The notes: a model not told the origin generated them from the sequence alone. Positions 43,781 to 52,621 are shown, counted from the stretch's first letter. The stretch: DNA of 64,000 nucleotides from Bacillus sp. FJAT-25509 (GCF_001420605.1 NZ_LJIZ01000037.1:1-64000), one strand, 5' to 3'. Translations and numbers: made by a program.

Positions 43781-43859
43781 CTAAATTCACCTGAAATTCC
43801 GTTCATATTATTTAGTTTTATAGAAAAAAGGGTAAATTTAAGCCTAGTTTCCGCTAAAT

Positions 43860-44513
43860 TCACGCACTTTCTAAAACTTTTCCTTCTTTTACAAGCAGCG
43901 TACGAGTCGAAACATTACTTGCAAATTCCATATCATGCGTAATGACAAGGATACTCATTCCGTCTTTTGCTAATTTTTTCATAATCTCAGCAATTCCGTT
44001 CGTTAGTTCAGGATCTAGTGCTGAAGTAGGTTCATCAAAGCAAAGAATTTTTGGCTGAAGTGCACACGCTCTAGCAATCGCTACACGTTGCTGTTGACCG
44101 CCTGATAATTCATCTGGTAATGAATTTGCTTTGTCACTTAGGCCAACTTGTTCTAACAAATCCATGGCTCTTTTTGTAGCTTCTTCTTTATTCATACTTA
44201 GTACTAGAATTGGAGCTTCAATAATGTTTTCAATTACTGTTTTGTGAGGAAATAAATTATAGTTTTGAAAAACGAGTCCAACGTTTTTTCTTACTTTTAA
44301 AAGATCTTTTTTAGATTTAATCATTTGGCCATCAATTTCAATTGATCCGCCATCGAAGCTTTCTAAACCATTAATACAACGAAGTATAGTCGTTTTACCA
44401 GCTCCTGATTGTCCTAATAGAGTAACGATTTCTCCTTTATTAACTTCAAAAGAGACTTCATTTAATACGGTTTGTTTATTAAATTGTTTAGTTAAGTTAT
44501 TTACTTTTAACAT
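43860..44513 (-). CDS. Polar amino-acid ABC transporter, ATP-binding protein (GlnQ family)
   Basis: The 217-residue ATPase has Walker A LLGQSGAGKTT, signature LSGGQQQRVAIARA and Walker B ILCFDEPTSALDPE, all typical of the PAAT family. It is shorter than the usual 240 residues: the C-terminus ends soon after the D- and H-loops (LVITHDMEFA), close to the repeat array, so mild C-terminal erosion is possible. It is the last of three genes in a T-box-controlled amino-acid uptake operon. AAGGAGAG precedes the start. Confidence 0.92.
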   Translation of the reverse strand: MLKVNNLTKQFNKQTVLNEVSFEVNKGEIVTLLGQSGAGKTTILRCINGLESFDGGSIEIDGQMIKSKKDLLKVRKNVGLVFQNYNLFPHKTVIENIIEAPILVLSMNKEEATKRAMDLLEQVGLSDKANSLPDELSGGQQQRVAIARACALQPKILCFDEPTSALDPELTNGIAEIMKKLAKDGMSILVITHDMEFASNVSTRTLLVKEGKVLESA

Positions 44514-44526
44514 TTTAAGTCTCTCC

Positions 44527-45168
44527 TTATTTATAATATGAATATCGATTTTCTAATCGTTTAAATAAATTAGTTAATATTGCTGTTAGTAGTAGATAAA
44601 TAATACCAACAAAAACAAGAGGAAGTAGAGATGCGCTAGTATTAGATGCTATTTTTGCTACTCGAAGCATATCATCAAGTCCAACTACATATACAAGAGC
44701 TGAATCTTTTACTAGAGTAATTACTTCGTTTGAAACAGGAGGTAAAACTTTTTTAGTCATTTGAGGCAGAATAATTCTTTTAAATGTTTGACTGCGACTC
44801 AAGCCTAAAACCTCTGCTGCTTCATATTGACCTTTATCAACTGATTGGATACCAGCTCTGAATATTTCCCCAAAATAAGCTGCGTAATTAAGTACAAATG
44901 CAATAATAACTGTTGTAAAACGGTCAAAGACAATTCCGACTAATGGTAAACCAAAAAAGATAAAGATTAATTGTAAAAGTAGAGGTGTACCACGCATTAA
45001 TAAAATATAAGAACTAATAATTGATTTGATTGCTGTAATATTCGAAAGTCTACCAAGTGCAATGATGATTCCAAGTGGAATTGCTAACGCTAGAGTTATT
45101 AAGAAAACCTCTAGCGTTATTTTTAATCCATCAAGCATGGAAGGTAATAAAGATGTAATTTGATCCAT
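44527..45168 (-). CDS. Polar amino-acid ABC transporter, permease
   Basis: The 213-residue inner-membrane permease has about five helices and the coupling motif EAAEVLGLSRSQTFKRIILP that docks on the ATPase. The HisM/GlnP-type opening (LDGLKITLEVFLITLALAIP) is intact. It presumably works as a homodimer, as there is only one permease gene. It lies between the binding protein and the ATPase with short gaps, with AAGGAGC as ribosome site. Confidence 0.92.
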   Translation of the reverse strand: MDQITSLLPSMLDGLKITLEVFLITLALAIPLGIIIALGRLSNITAIKSIISSYILLMRGTPLLLQLIFIFFGLPLVGIVFDRFTTVIIAFVLNYAAYFGEIFRAGIQSVDKGQYEAAEVLGLSRSQTFKRIILPQMTKKVLPPVSNEVITLVKDSALVYVVGLDDMLRVAKIASNTSASLLPLVFVGIIYLLLTAILTNLFKRLENRYSYYK

Positions 45169-45184
45169 GATCGTAAGCTCCTTT

Positions 45185-45961
45185 TTATTTCAATGTACCG
45201 AACCATTTTTTATAAATTTTGTCGTAAGTACCATCTTTTTTCATGGCACCAATTTGATTGTTAATTTTTTTTAGTAAAGCAGTGTCATCTTTACTAACGC
45301 CAACTCCATACTCTTCTTCACCAAAGTTTTCTTTTAAAATTTTGTATTTGTTTTGGCCTCGTTTGTTCATGTAATATCTAGCTAATGTTTCGTCTGCTAC
45401 AACTACATCAACACGCTTTGATTCTAAGTCCATTAAAGCTTGGTTGTTATTTTCATATAATACAGGTTTACTACCGTTAAACGAATTTACTAATTTTTTA
45501 TCTTTATTAACTGCATCTAAAGAACTTGATCCTTCTTGAATCCCAACATTTTTACCTTTTAAATCTGCTTTTGTTTTTATATTTGAATTTGCTAGGGTAA
45601 TAATAACTTGTCTATTTTTTAAATATGCATCTGAGAAATTTACTTTTTTCTTACGCTCATCTGTAATTGAATAGCCGTTCCAAATTGCATCAATATTTCC
45701 CGATTTTAATTCAGTCTCTTTCATTGACCAATCAATTGGTTGGAAAGTTACTTTCATATTTTCACGTTTAAATACTTCTTTTGCTAAATCAATATCAAAA
45801 CCTACAACTTTTCCTTTATCATCTTTAAAACCCATTGGTACAAAAGTATCATCTAATCCAACGACTACTTCGTTTGCATTTCGTTTTTCTTTTCCACAAC
45901 CAGTTACAACTAATATTGAAATCATACAAATGATTATTGCTGACATTAATTTCTTATTCAT
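45185..45961 (-). CDS. Polar amino-acid ABC transporter, substrate-binding lipoprotein
   Basis: The 258-residue family-3 binding protein has a lipoprotein signal peptide with lipobox VVTGC (Cys22). It carries the usual fold motifs, GFDIDLAKEVFKRENMKVTF and YGVGVSKDDTALLKKIN. The ligand is not readable; lysine, arginine, histidine, glutamine and cystine are all possible. The start at 45961 follows AAGGGAGAG; the longer frame begins inside the T-box terminator. Expression should rise when the tRNA sensed by the upstream T-box is uncharged. Confidence 0.92.
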   Translation of the reverse strand: MNKKLMSAIIICMISILVVTGCGKEKRNANEVVVGLDDTFVPMGFKDDKGKVVGFDIDLAKEVFKRENMKVTFQPIDWSMKETELKSGNIDAIWNGYSITDERKKKVNFSDAYLKNRQVIITLANSNIKTKADLKGKNVGIQEGSSSLDAVNKDKKLVNSFNGSKPVLYENNNQALMDLESKRVDVVVADETLARYYMNKRGQNKYKILKENFGEEEYGVGVSKDDTALLKKINNQIGAMKKDGTYDKIYKKWFGTLK

Positions 45962-45992
45962 TTTACTCTCTCCCTTAAAATATTCTTGAAAA

Positions 45993-46290
45993 ACAAAAAA
46001 CTCCCGCCCTCTAGCTATATGAATAGCTAGAGGACGGGAGTAATACTCACGTGGTTCCACCTCTATTTTATTGATACCTCACGATACCAACCTCTTCAAG
46101 TGCAGCAATTAAGCTATACTCTAGCACGATAACGGGTGCAGGGAATCCGGAAACAGTCTACTACCAAAAAGGGTTCGGTGCTCAGCTCAGAGATGTGTTC
46201 AAAATATTGTCTTACGCCCCTCGCACCAACCGGGAACTCTCTGTTTAAGAACTTAATACTTTTACTATTTCTCATCAATGCTTTTAAGAT
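45993..46290 (-). promoter_or_regulatory. T-box riboswitch leader of the amino-acid transporter
   Basis: On the minus strand: AGAGAG and GGTTGGTGCGAG of stem I, then the T-box AGGTGGAACCACG (46062-46050), then the terminator ACTCCCG...CGGGAGT with T run (46041-45993). An AGTA loop-E-like element lies near 46270. I could not assign the specifier codon with confidence; GAGCACCGAA is the segment to examine. Confidence 0.93.
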
Positions 46291-46674
46291 TTAATTTTCA
46301 AATATGTTAAATACTGCAGGTTTTTTAAATTCAAACTAGTTTGTTTTGCGATGAACAAATAATATTACAGATTACAAACAACTGTCAACAAATTTTATTT
46401 ATAAAAACTTTGATTTTGTCAAAACTTGGGTTGGAAATTTCTCGGGAAATATGGAAAATTGTCGATTTAATGCTGATCAAACTGATTGGGATTGTAAAAT
46501 ATTATCAATTCACAAAAATAACATATACTTTATAAAATTCGATTGAAAAGTATGATAAATGTTAATTAAGAGCGAGCGGGAAATCATTCGTTTTTGGCAA
46601 CTAAATGAGCTGAGATGGTTTTATCTTTTAAAGTATTACTAAGAAGTAGCCCATGCAAGACCAAAGCATAGGGG

Positions 46675-46750
46675 CTATTTCTTTTTTGTAGCGTTAATAA
46701 TACTAACTACTAATTGGATCAATGCAATGACAAAGGTCATTGCGATGATA
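46675..46750 (-). pseudogene. Truncated holin-like toxin, copy 2
   Basis: The last 25 codons (IIAMTFVIALIQLVVSIINA then TKKK) are nearly identical to the intact toxin gene at 46935-47045. The start codon, ribosome site and 5' leader are replaced by unrelated sequence beyond 46750. The downstream region (AGATAAAACCATCTCAGCT) is conserved in both. It looks like a tandem duplication that lost its 5' end. Confidence 0.6.
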
Positions 46751-46825
46751 ATTTCTTTGTATTTAACAAAAAGTTCATGCGCTCAAAGTATATCTAAAGA
46801 ATCATATGATATAATAAACATATAT

Positions 46826-46857
46826 TAAAAAAGAACGAGTGCTATAGCACTCATTCT
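46826..46857 (-). terminator. Terminator of the toxin mRNA
   Basis: GAACGAGTGC (46833-46842) and GCACTCATTC (46847-46856) pair around TATA, with six T on the minus strand. It lies directly beyond the segment that can pair with the mRNA 5' end. Confidence 0.75.
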
Positions 46858-46904
46858 AGGTAATTGAATAAGCTGAGATGGTTTTATCTAGTTATATCAT
46901 AAGA

Positions 46905-46949
46905 AGTAGCCCATGCCCGGTCAAAGCATAGGGGCTATTTCTTTTTTGT
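46905..46949. terminator. Hairpin over the toxin stop codon, possible antisense terminator
   Basis: TAGCCC-ATGC pairs with GCAT-AGGGGCTA around the toxin stop. On the plus strand it is followed by TTTCTTTTTT, so it could end an antisense antitoxin RNA read from about 46861. The antisense promoter was not found. Confidence 0.45.
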
Positions 46950-47045
46950 AGCGTTAATAATACTAACTACTAATTGAATCAATGCAACGACAAAGGTCAT
47001 TGCGATGAAGATTAGAGTAAGTATTTCAAGTGTTTGCATTGGCAT
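46935..47045 (-). CDS. Holin-like type I toxin
   Basis: The 36-residue peptide MPMQTLEILTLIFIAM ... SIINATKKK has one long hydrophobic helix and a lysine tail, the form of TxpA/BsrG-type membrane toxins. AAAGGTGG lies just before the ATG at 47045 (an in-frame ATG at 47039 is also possible). A TATAAT-like -10 lies at 47125-47120 on the minus strand. The mRNA start (CTAGGCAATTGAATAGC) is complementary to its own 3' end (47100-47116 with 46856-46873), a fold-back known in type I toxin mRNAs. Confidence 0.75.
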   Translation of the reverse strand: MPMQTLEILTLIFIAMTFVVALIQLVVSIINATKKK

Positions 47046-47330
47046 CACCACCTTTCTACAAAAATGCGTAGAAAAGAAGATAAAACCAATTCCCCTATGC
47101 TATTCAATTGCCTAGTTTTATTATAATAAAATAACTATAATCAAACTGTAGTTGTAATTATAAAATTTAAACAATTTCATGAAGTTTTAGAATGATTACA
47201 ATTCTGTTCGGTTGGTAAAAATTGAACAGAGTGTTGAAATATTAATATCTTAAAAATTATTGTATGATAGGATTGTAGTTTTTTTAGAGCGAAATCTGTG
47301 GATATAGATAAATTAAAGTAGGAGAGTAGA

Positions 47331-48212
47331 ATGAGAAAATTTAAGAAAGTTTATATAGAAATTACAAATATTTGTAATTTAAAGTGTAATTTTTGTCCGA
47401 GCCCAACGTTGGAGAGACCGTTAAAGTTTTTGGACGAGAAAGCATTTACTCATGTTGTAAATTCGGTTAAACCTTATACGGATCATATATATTTTCACTT
47501 GATGGGTGAGCCGTTTTTAAATACAAAACTCGGTAGATTTTTGGATATTAGTCACGAAAATGGTTTGAAGGTTAACTTAACAACGAATGGTACGTTAATT
47601 AATAAAGTTAAGGACTTATTAATTGAATCTAAAGGTTTAAGACAAATCAATTTTTCACTTCATAGTTTTGAGGCGAATGATTTAACGAAGGATTTGCACG
47701 ATTACGTTGAAAATATTACGAATTTCATTAATGAAGCGAATGAAAAAAGCGATATGATTTGTGCAATTAGGCTTTGGAATATGGATAGTGAAGAGTTAAG
47801 GGCAAGTAATTCATTGAATATTGATATATTAAATTTACTTGAAGAAAAACTAAACTTAGACTTTTCTTTAAGTGAGAGACTTCAGGAAACACATAATATT
47901 AAACTGCGCGATAAAATTTATTTAAATATGGCTGAAAAGTTCCAATGGCCTGATATGGGTAACGATATCATCGACGAAAATGTATTCTGCTATGGTTTAA
48001 GAGATCAAATCGGAGTATTAGTAGATGGAACGGTTGTACCATGTTGTTTAGATAGTGAAGGTAAGATTCCATTAGGGAATATTTATGAGTCATCACTAGA
48101 AGATATTTTAAATTCTGAACGTGCAAGAGCGATTTATGATGGTTTCTCAAGACGATGTGCAGTGGAAGAATTATGCAAAAGATGCGGTTATGCAAAACGG
48201 CATAAAAAGTAA
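47331..48212 (+). CDS. Radical SAM / SPASM-type protein
   Basis: The 293-residue enzyme has the radical SAM cluster Cys15-x3-Cys19-x2-Cys22 (CNLKCNFC) and the region NLTTNGTLI. The C-terminus has further cysteines (VFCYGLRDQIGVLVDGTVVP, CC, and RRCAVEELCKRCGY) that fit a SPASM or twitch domain with an auxiliary cluster. Such enzymes modify peptides or proteins. No precursor peptide lies beside it, though the toxin module is upstream on the other strand. AGGAGAG precedes ATG. Confidence 0.88.
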   Translation: MRKFKKVYIEITNICNLKCNFCPSPTLERPLKFLDEKAFTHVVNSVKPYTDHIYFHLMGEPFLNTKLGRFLDISHENGLKVNLTTNGTLINKVKDLLIESKGLRQINFSLHSFEANDLTKDLHDYVENITNFINEANEKSDMICAIRLWNMDSEELRASNSLNIDILNLLEEKLNLDFSLSERLQETHNIKLRDKIYLNMAEKFQWPDMGNDIIDENVFCYGLRDQIGVLVDGTVVPCCLDSEGKIPLGNIYESSLEDILNSERARAIYDGFSRRCAVEELCKRCGYAKRHKK

Positions 48213-48221
48213 TTTTTGGTA

Positions 48222-48260
48222 AAAAGCGCTTTCTTTTTAAAAGAAAGTGCTTTCTTTTTA
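48222..48260 (+). terminator. Terminator of the radical SAM gene
   Basis: AAAGCGCTTTCTTTT pairs with AAAAGAAAGTGCTTT through complementary GCTTTCTTTT/AAAAGAAAG.. arms and ends in CTTTTT. Confidence 0.65.
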
Positions 48261-48345
48261 AAAAGCGAAAAAAAGCTATATTAATCCTCGGAATTTTATT
48301 GTAGTATAGTTTAGTCTGTTTAAAATTTTAGGAGGATTTACATCA

Positions 48346-48960
48346 ATGAAAGACGTACAACAAATTAAAATAACTACTGCAGATCCATCTGCAATTGGTT
48401 TATTCGGTTTAGCGATGGTAACGCTTGTTGCCTCAACACAGAAATTAGGAATTACTGATGGTGTTTCATTAATTTTACCGTGGGCGATTTTTTTAGGTGC
48501 TATTGCACAATTATTTGCGAGTATCCAGGATTTTAAACATAATAATGTTTTTGGCGCAACTGCGTTTGGTGCATATGCTTTCTTTTGGTTAGCTGTTGGT
48601 ACTACTTGGTTAATTCAATTAGGTGTTTTTGGAGAAGCATTAATGAAAGCAGCCGATGTTAAACAACTTGGTTTTGCTTTTGTAGGATATTTAATCTTTT
48701 CAATTTTTATGACAATCGGTGCAATGGAAACTCATAAAGTATTATTTATTATTTTTGTATTAATTGATTGTTTATTTATTGGATTATCATTAAGCACTTT
48801 AGGCTTTATGGAAGAAGCTACACATACTTTTGCTGCATATAGTGAATTAGGAATTGCAATTATGTCATTTTATGGATCGGCTGCAGCTGTATTAAATAGT
48901 CACTTTGGAAGAGAATTTTTACCTGTAGGGAAACCTTTTGGGATTTTTAAAGCAAAATAA
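48346..48960 (+). CDS. Acetate/succinate transporter, GPR1/FUN34/YaaH (SatP) family
   Basis: The 204-residue protein has six membrane helices, the N-terminal family motif DPSAIGLFGLA and the second motif NNVFGATAFGAYAFFW. SatP-type proteins move acetate and related monocarboxylates, probably as hexameric channels. TTAGGAGG precedes the ATG. It is a monocistronic gene with a strong terminator. Control could not be read from the promoter region. Confidence 0.9.
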   Translation: MKDVQQIKITTADPSAIGLFGLAMVTLVASTQKLGITDGVSLILPWAIFLGAIAQLFASIQDFKHNNVFGATAFGAYAFFWLAVGTTWLIQLGVFGEALMKAADVKQLGFAFVGYLIFSIFMTIGAMETHKVLFIIFVLIDCLFIGLSLSTLGFMEEATHTFAAYSELGIAIMSFYGSAAAVLNSHFGREFLPVGKPFGIFKAK

Positions 48961-48986
48961 TTAATATCAAGTTTTCGGACTTTGAC

Positions 48987-49028
48987 TATAAAAAAAACCT
49001 TTACCATTAGAGTAAAGGTTTTTTTTTA
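48987..49028 (+). terminator. Terminator of the SatP-family gene
   Basis: AAAAACCTTTAC pairs with GTAAAGGTTTTT around CATTAGA, followed by a T run. Confidence 0.9.
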
Positions 49029-49129
49029 TAAATATTTGTATTGTTTGGTTAGTAATGACAGATGATAATATCGTGCTTCTTATAAGGTAAAGATAGTTTG
49101 GACATTTAATTTGAAAGGTGGAAATTCGT

Positions 49130-49765
49130 TTGACAACACTATTGTATATCACAGCACATCCACACGATAAGTCTACTTCATATAGTATGGCGGTTGGTGA
49201 TGCATTTATCGAGAGTTATAAAGCTGCACATCCTAATGACCAAGTAGTACATATTGACCTTTATAATGAAAAGATTCCTCATATTGATGCTGAAGTGTTT
49301 GCAGGTTGGGGAAAACTTCAATCTGGAGGATCTTTTGATACACTTTCTTCAGGTGAGCAATCAAAAGTAGGAAGATTAAATGAGATTGTAACCCAATTTG
49401 CTGAAGCAGATAAATATGTCTTTGTAACACCTTTATGGAACTTTTTATTCCCTCCAATTATGAAAAACTATATTGATGCGATTTGCGTTGCTGGTAAAAC
49501 TTTTAAATATACTTCTAATGGCCCTCAAGGATTATTAGGTGGTAAAAAAGCCTTGCATATCCAGGCACGTGGTGGAGTTTATTCAGAAGGTCCAGCAGCA
49601 GGTCTTGAAATGGGACATCGCTATATTGGAGTGATTATGAGCTTCTTAGGTGTTCAAGATTTTAATGGAATCTTTGTAGAAGGTCAAAATCAATTCCCGG
49701 ACCGAGCACAAGAAATTAAAGAGCAAGCAATTCAAAAAGCTAAAGAAACTGCAAAAGACTTTTAA
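49130..49765 (+). CDS. azoR: FMN-dependent NADH-azoreductase
   Basis: The 211-residue flavodoxin-fold enzyme reduces azo dyes and quinones with NADH. Motifs include [20 protein letters not shown] (FMN-ribityl region) and [20 protein letters not shown]. The length matches AzoR1/AzoR2 of B. subtilis, which take part in quinone and thiol-stress defence. The start is TTG 49130, eight nt after AAAGGTGG; the GTG at 49118 lies inside that ribosome site. It has its own terminator; no regulator is adjacent. Confidence 0.9.
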   Translation: MTTLLYITAHPHDKSTSYSMAVGDAFIESYKAAHPNDQVVHIDLYNEKIPHIDAEVFAGWGKLQSGGSFDTLSSGEQSKVGRLNEIVTQFAEADKYVFVTPLWNFLFPPIMKNYIDAICVAGKTFKYTSNGPQGLLGGKKALHIQARGGVYSEGPAAGLEMGHRYIGVIMSFLGVQDFNGIFVEGQNQFPDRAQEIKEQAIQKAKETAKDF

Positions 49766-49773
49766 ATTGCAAC

Positions 49774-49806
49774 AAAAAAACTCACACTATTGTGAGTTTT
49801 TTTTTG
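49774..49806. terminator. Bidirectional terminator
   Basis: AAAAACTCACA and TGTGAGTTTTT pair around CTAT; T run of nine on the plus strand. Located between convergent azoR and the kinase gene. Confidence 0.85.
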
Positions 49807-49827
49807 CGGAAATATGTTGTTTTTTTT

Positions 49828-51054
49828 TCATTCATTGTCATATTGCCAAATCGGTAAATAAATTCGGAATATGGATCCTTCGTTTTCCTTACTACTTACT
49901 TTAATTTTACCTTTAAATTTTTCAATGATATTAAAGCAGACGGTTAACCCAATTCCTGTGCCTCTTTCTTTTAGTGAGTAGAAGGGAGTGCCGAGCTTTT
50001 CAATGGTTTCTTGAGACATTCCAATTCCTGTGTCTATGATTTCAATTAGTGCATATTCATTTTCTGGTAAGAGATTGATCGTTATAAAACCGGCATCATG
50101 CATTGATTCGATTGCATTTTTCATCAAGTTAACGAGAACTTGTTTAAATTCAATCGGATTTATTTTCGTATGAAGTATTTGAGTTAAGTTTAAATGGAAA
50201 CCGATGCATTGGCTATTTGCCATCGAGGCAAGTAAATCAGTTACATTTACTATTTCTTTATTTACTTCTACGACTTGTAGCGTTTCAGTTTGAGGTTTGG
50301 CTAGTGATAAATAATCATTAATAATAATTTGAGCGTATTCTAATTCTTTTAGCATCGTATCGACATAGTATTTTTCGTCTGGGCTCATTGTTTTTGTTTT
50401 TTGAAAAAGTTGTGCAAAACCTTTTACGACAGTAATTGGATTACGAATTTCATGTGCAATTGTTGCAGCTAGTTGACCAATCGAATTTAATTGTTTTGCT
50501 TGTTGTATTTCCTTGTAATTGGCTTCTAAAGCTATGACCTTCGTCTCTGTTTGTAAAAATACAAATAAGAGTATTAATTGAATTGATAGGAACTCCAATA
50601 TATTGCCGACAGGGTCTAATGCTATATAAGAATATTTTTCTTTTAGATTGGTGAATGTGATTAGTAATACAAAAGTAGGACCAATTAGTATATTAAATGC
50701 CCAACCGATATAAAATGCTATTCGATTATATAAAAAGATCGTAAAAATTGGGATGATTGCTACAAAACTATACATTGTTGATGTGTCTGGGTACGTCCAA
50801 AATTTAATATACACATATAGTGAAGAAATGGTCGTAAATAATACTTTTGAAAATGTGTTATCTTTTTTAACAAAATTAAATAAGGCAAAAATAACAATGA
50901 ACATTAAGATAACTTGAGTAATAAGTTCAAATGGATGATCCTTAAAAGTTAAAGGAGAAAGTGTAATTCCTACTAGTAATAAAGAAGTAAGTGAAGCCAT
51001 AAAAAAAATATAAATTCGACGGCTCCTTTTGTTGTAGTACTCTGTATTTTTCAT
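49828..51054 (-). CDS. Sporulation-type sensor histidine kinase, six-helix membrane sensor
   Basis: The 408-residue kinase has about six membrane helices (residues 15-180), then HisKA with LAATIAHEIRNPITVVKGFA (phospho-accepting His in AHEIRNP) and an HATPase domain with NLMKNAIES, IEIIDTGIGM and GTGIGLTVCF. The HEIRNPxTxVKGFxQL form is typical of KinA-KinE kinases that feed the Spo0 phosphorelay. No response regulator lies next to it, as usual for phosphorelay kinases. The 52622 gene encodes a similar kinase. Confidence 0.88.
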   Translation of the reverse strand: MKNTEYYNKRSRRIYIFFMASLTSLLLVGITLSPLTFKDHPFELITQVILMFIVIFALFNFVKKDNTFSKVLFTTISSLYVYIKFWTYPDTSTMYSFVAIIPIFTIFLYNRIAFYIGWAFNILIGPTFVLLITFTNLKEKYSYIALDPVGNILEFLSIQLILLFVFLQTETKVIALEANYKEIQQAKQLNSIGQLAATIAHEIRNPITVVKGFAQLFQKTKTMSPDEKYYVDTMLKELEYAQIIINDYLSLAKPQTETLQVVEVNKEIVNVTDLLASMANSQCIGFHLNLTQILHTKINPIEFKQVLVNLMKNAIESMHDAGFITINLLPENEYALIEIIDTGIGMSQETIEKLGTPFYSLKERGTGIGLTVCFNIIEKFKGKIKVSSKENEGSIFRIYLPIWQYDNE

Positions 51055-51144
51055 GATTCAATCTCCGTTCTGAAAAGAAACTCTCAATAATATTTTACAC
51101 TTTTCAGAAAACTATTTATAGATAAATTATGACATTAATAAAAA

Positions 51145-51175
51145 AGAGACCAAAAAATGTTTTTTGGTCTTTTCA
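51145..51175. terminator. Terminator between phosphoesterase and kinase genes
   Basis: GACCAAAAAA (51148-51157) pairs with TTTTTTGGTC (51160-51169) and a T run follows; A-rich flank on the other side allows minus-strand use. Confidence 0.7.
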
Positions 51176-51205
51176 ATATGTATACAAAGTCCTATAAACT
51201 TGAGT

Positions 51206-51242
51206 TTCAGACTGATTGCAAGCGTTTGGCGGGCAGTCTGAA
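51206..51242. repeat. Hairpin repeat related to 10835-10856
   Basis: TTCAGACTG and CAGTCTGAA form a perfect 9-bp inverted repeat. Its 3' arm region AGCGTTTGGCGGGCAGTCTG, then AA, matches 19 of 22 positions of a segment before the first siderophore permease. Confidence 0.5.
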
Positions 51243-52388
51243 TTAATTAGAAAATGAAACAGTAATCGTAACAATCTCAGAAGGGTTACCTGTTCGAATA
51301 GGAGGTCCCCAAGTTCCAAACCCTGATGAAACGACAAAGTGTGAGCGTTCTTTTTGTAAATAGCCCCAATCAACTTCATATAGTCGACGGGTAATTAAGT
51401 GATTTGGCATAAATTGGCCGCGATGCGTATGGCCAGACACTTGTAAGTCTACGCCTAATTGAGTTGGAATTTCTAAATGATAGGGCTGATGATCAAGTAA
51501 GATAATTGGTTTTGTATGATCGATTTCTTCAAGTAGTTCATGTAAATCTAGACGCTTTTTACTTGCAAGATCTTTACGACCAACAATATAGAAATTGTGA
51601 TCAACTAGTTCTTTCTCATCTAATAAAATATGAATACCAGCATCCTTTAAATGCTCTACAAGTAAATCTAAATGTCCACCGTAATAATCATGATTACCAG
51701 GGACCGCGTATGTTCCAATTTTTGGCTTTAACTTTTTCAATGTTTGGATCATATTTTCCTCAACAAAAGGAGTAATATCTTCATCAATAATATCCCCAGC
51801 AATTAAGACTAAATCAGGAGCAAGCTTATTAATCTTTTCAACAAGAAACTCTAATCTTTTATTCGTGACTAATGTACTTAAATGTAAATCCGAAACTAGT
51901 ACAATTGATAGTTCTTTATACTTTTCATTTGTTTTTTCAACATTGATGTCATAATGAACAATCTGTGTGTCTAGTGCACTTTTTCTACCTTTTGCGATAA
52001 GGATTGTGACACATAATATAACGATTGTTCCAAGTATTACAGTTAGACTTCTTGTTTTGAAAGAGGTAAATTCTTTTAAAATTAGTCCAATCAAATCAGC
52101 AACGATGACAAAGAAAATTAAATAATAAAAGATGGCTAACCAGTATGCTCCAATTTTATGGATCGGTTTAAAGAATGAAGTAGGAAGCTTACTCTTTAAA
52201 ACTCTTGAAAGAATGTACGCAAAAGTTATTAACAGAAATACGATCCAATAGATTGTTTTTATTGTTGGATTCGTCCACCTACTTAGCAATGCATTAATAT
52301 AAATCCATCCATTAAGACCTATGTAAAAATTAATTAAGAAAAAGAAAATCATAACGAAAATAATATTTAAGACTATTCTTTTATTCAT
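51243..52388 (-). CDS. Membrane-anchored metallophosphoesterase
   Basis: The 381-residue protein has four membrane helices in its first 140 residues and a calcineurin-like phosphoesterase domain with metal-site motifs VSDLHLS, AGDIIDE, GNHDYYGG and SGHTHRGQ. This matches the YkoQ/YpbG-type group of membrane phosphoesterases, whose substrates are unclear (UDP-diacylglucosamine-like lipids or nucleotides are possible). Start 52388 follows AAAGGGAT. It sits between two kinase genes, but there is no evidence that they form one pathway. Confidence 0.88.
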   Translation of the reverse strand: MNKRIVLNIIFVMIFFFLINFYIGLNGWIYINALLSRWTNPTIKTIYWIVFLLITFAYILSRVLKSKLPTSFFKPIHKIGAYWLAIFYYLIFFVIVADLIGLILKEFTSFKTRSLTVILGTIVILCVTILIAKGRKSALDTQIVHYDINVEKTNEKYKELSIVLVSDLHLSTLVTNKRLEFLVEKINKLAPDLVLIAGDIIDEDITPFVEENMIQTLKKLKPKIGTYAVPGNHDYYGGHLDLLVEHLKDAGIHILLDEKELVDHNFYIVGRKDLASKKRLDLHELLEEIDHTKPIILLDHQPYHLEIPTQLGVDLQVSGHTHRGQFMPNHLITRRLYEVDWGYLQKERSHFVVSSGFGTWGPPIRTGNPSEIVTITVSFSN

Positions 52389-52621
52389 AGTGATCCCTTT
52401 CATACGGTAGTGGTAAGGTACTTCTAGTATAAATGTTTAAACTTATAAACGCACCTAATTCACTGTCTAAAAAAGTGAAAAATAGCATAAAAATATTAAT
52501 CGACAGAAAATCAAAAATGGTGTTATTTGGTAGGGGAAAATAAAGGATTTTTGGAAGTTTTGTCGTATTATTTTTAGGATAATATTATTTCGAAAATTTC
52601 GAATCTAGTGAGGATAAAAAC

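Larger units (their letters stand above)
46061..47330. other. Long region without a normal-size gene
   Basis: It contains the T-box (to 46290), an AT-rich stretch 46290-46570 in which I see nothing firm (a 64-codon plus-strand frame there lacks a ribosome site), a degenerate and an intact copy of a holin-like toxin module (46600-47125), and the promoter region of the radical SAM gene. Confidence 0.6.

Noticed and set aside
43630-43863. 77-codon minus-strand frame containing repeated FLIAVLT
   Set aside because: The apparent protein repeats only reflect the 21-nt DNA period; the frame overlaps the ATPase gene end and lacks a ribosome site.
46341-46535. 64-codon plus-strand frame after the T-box
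   Set aside because: No ribosome site, composition of random AT-rich DNA, and it covers the likely T-box promoter region.
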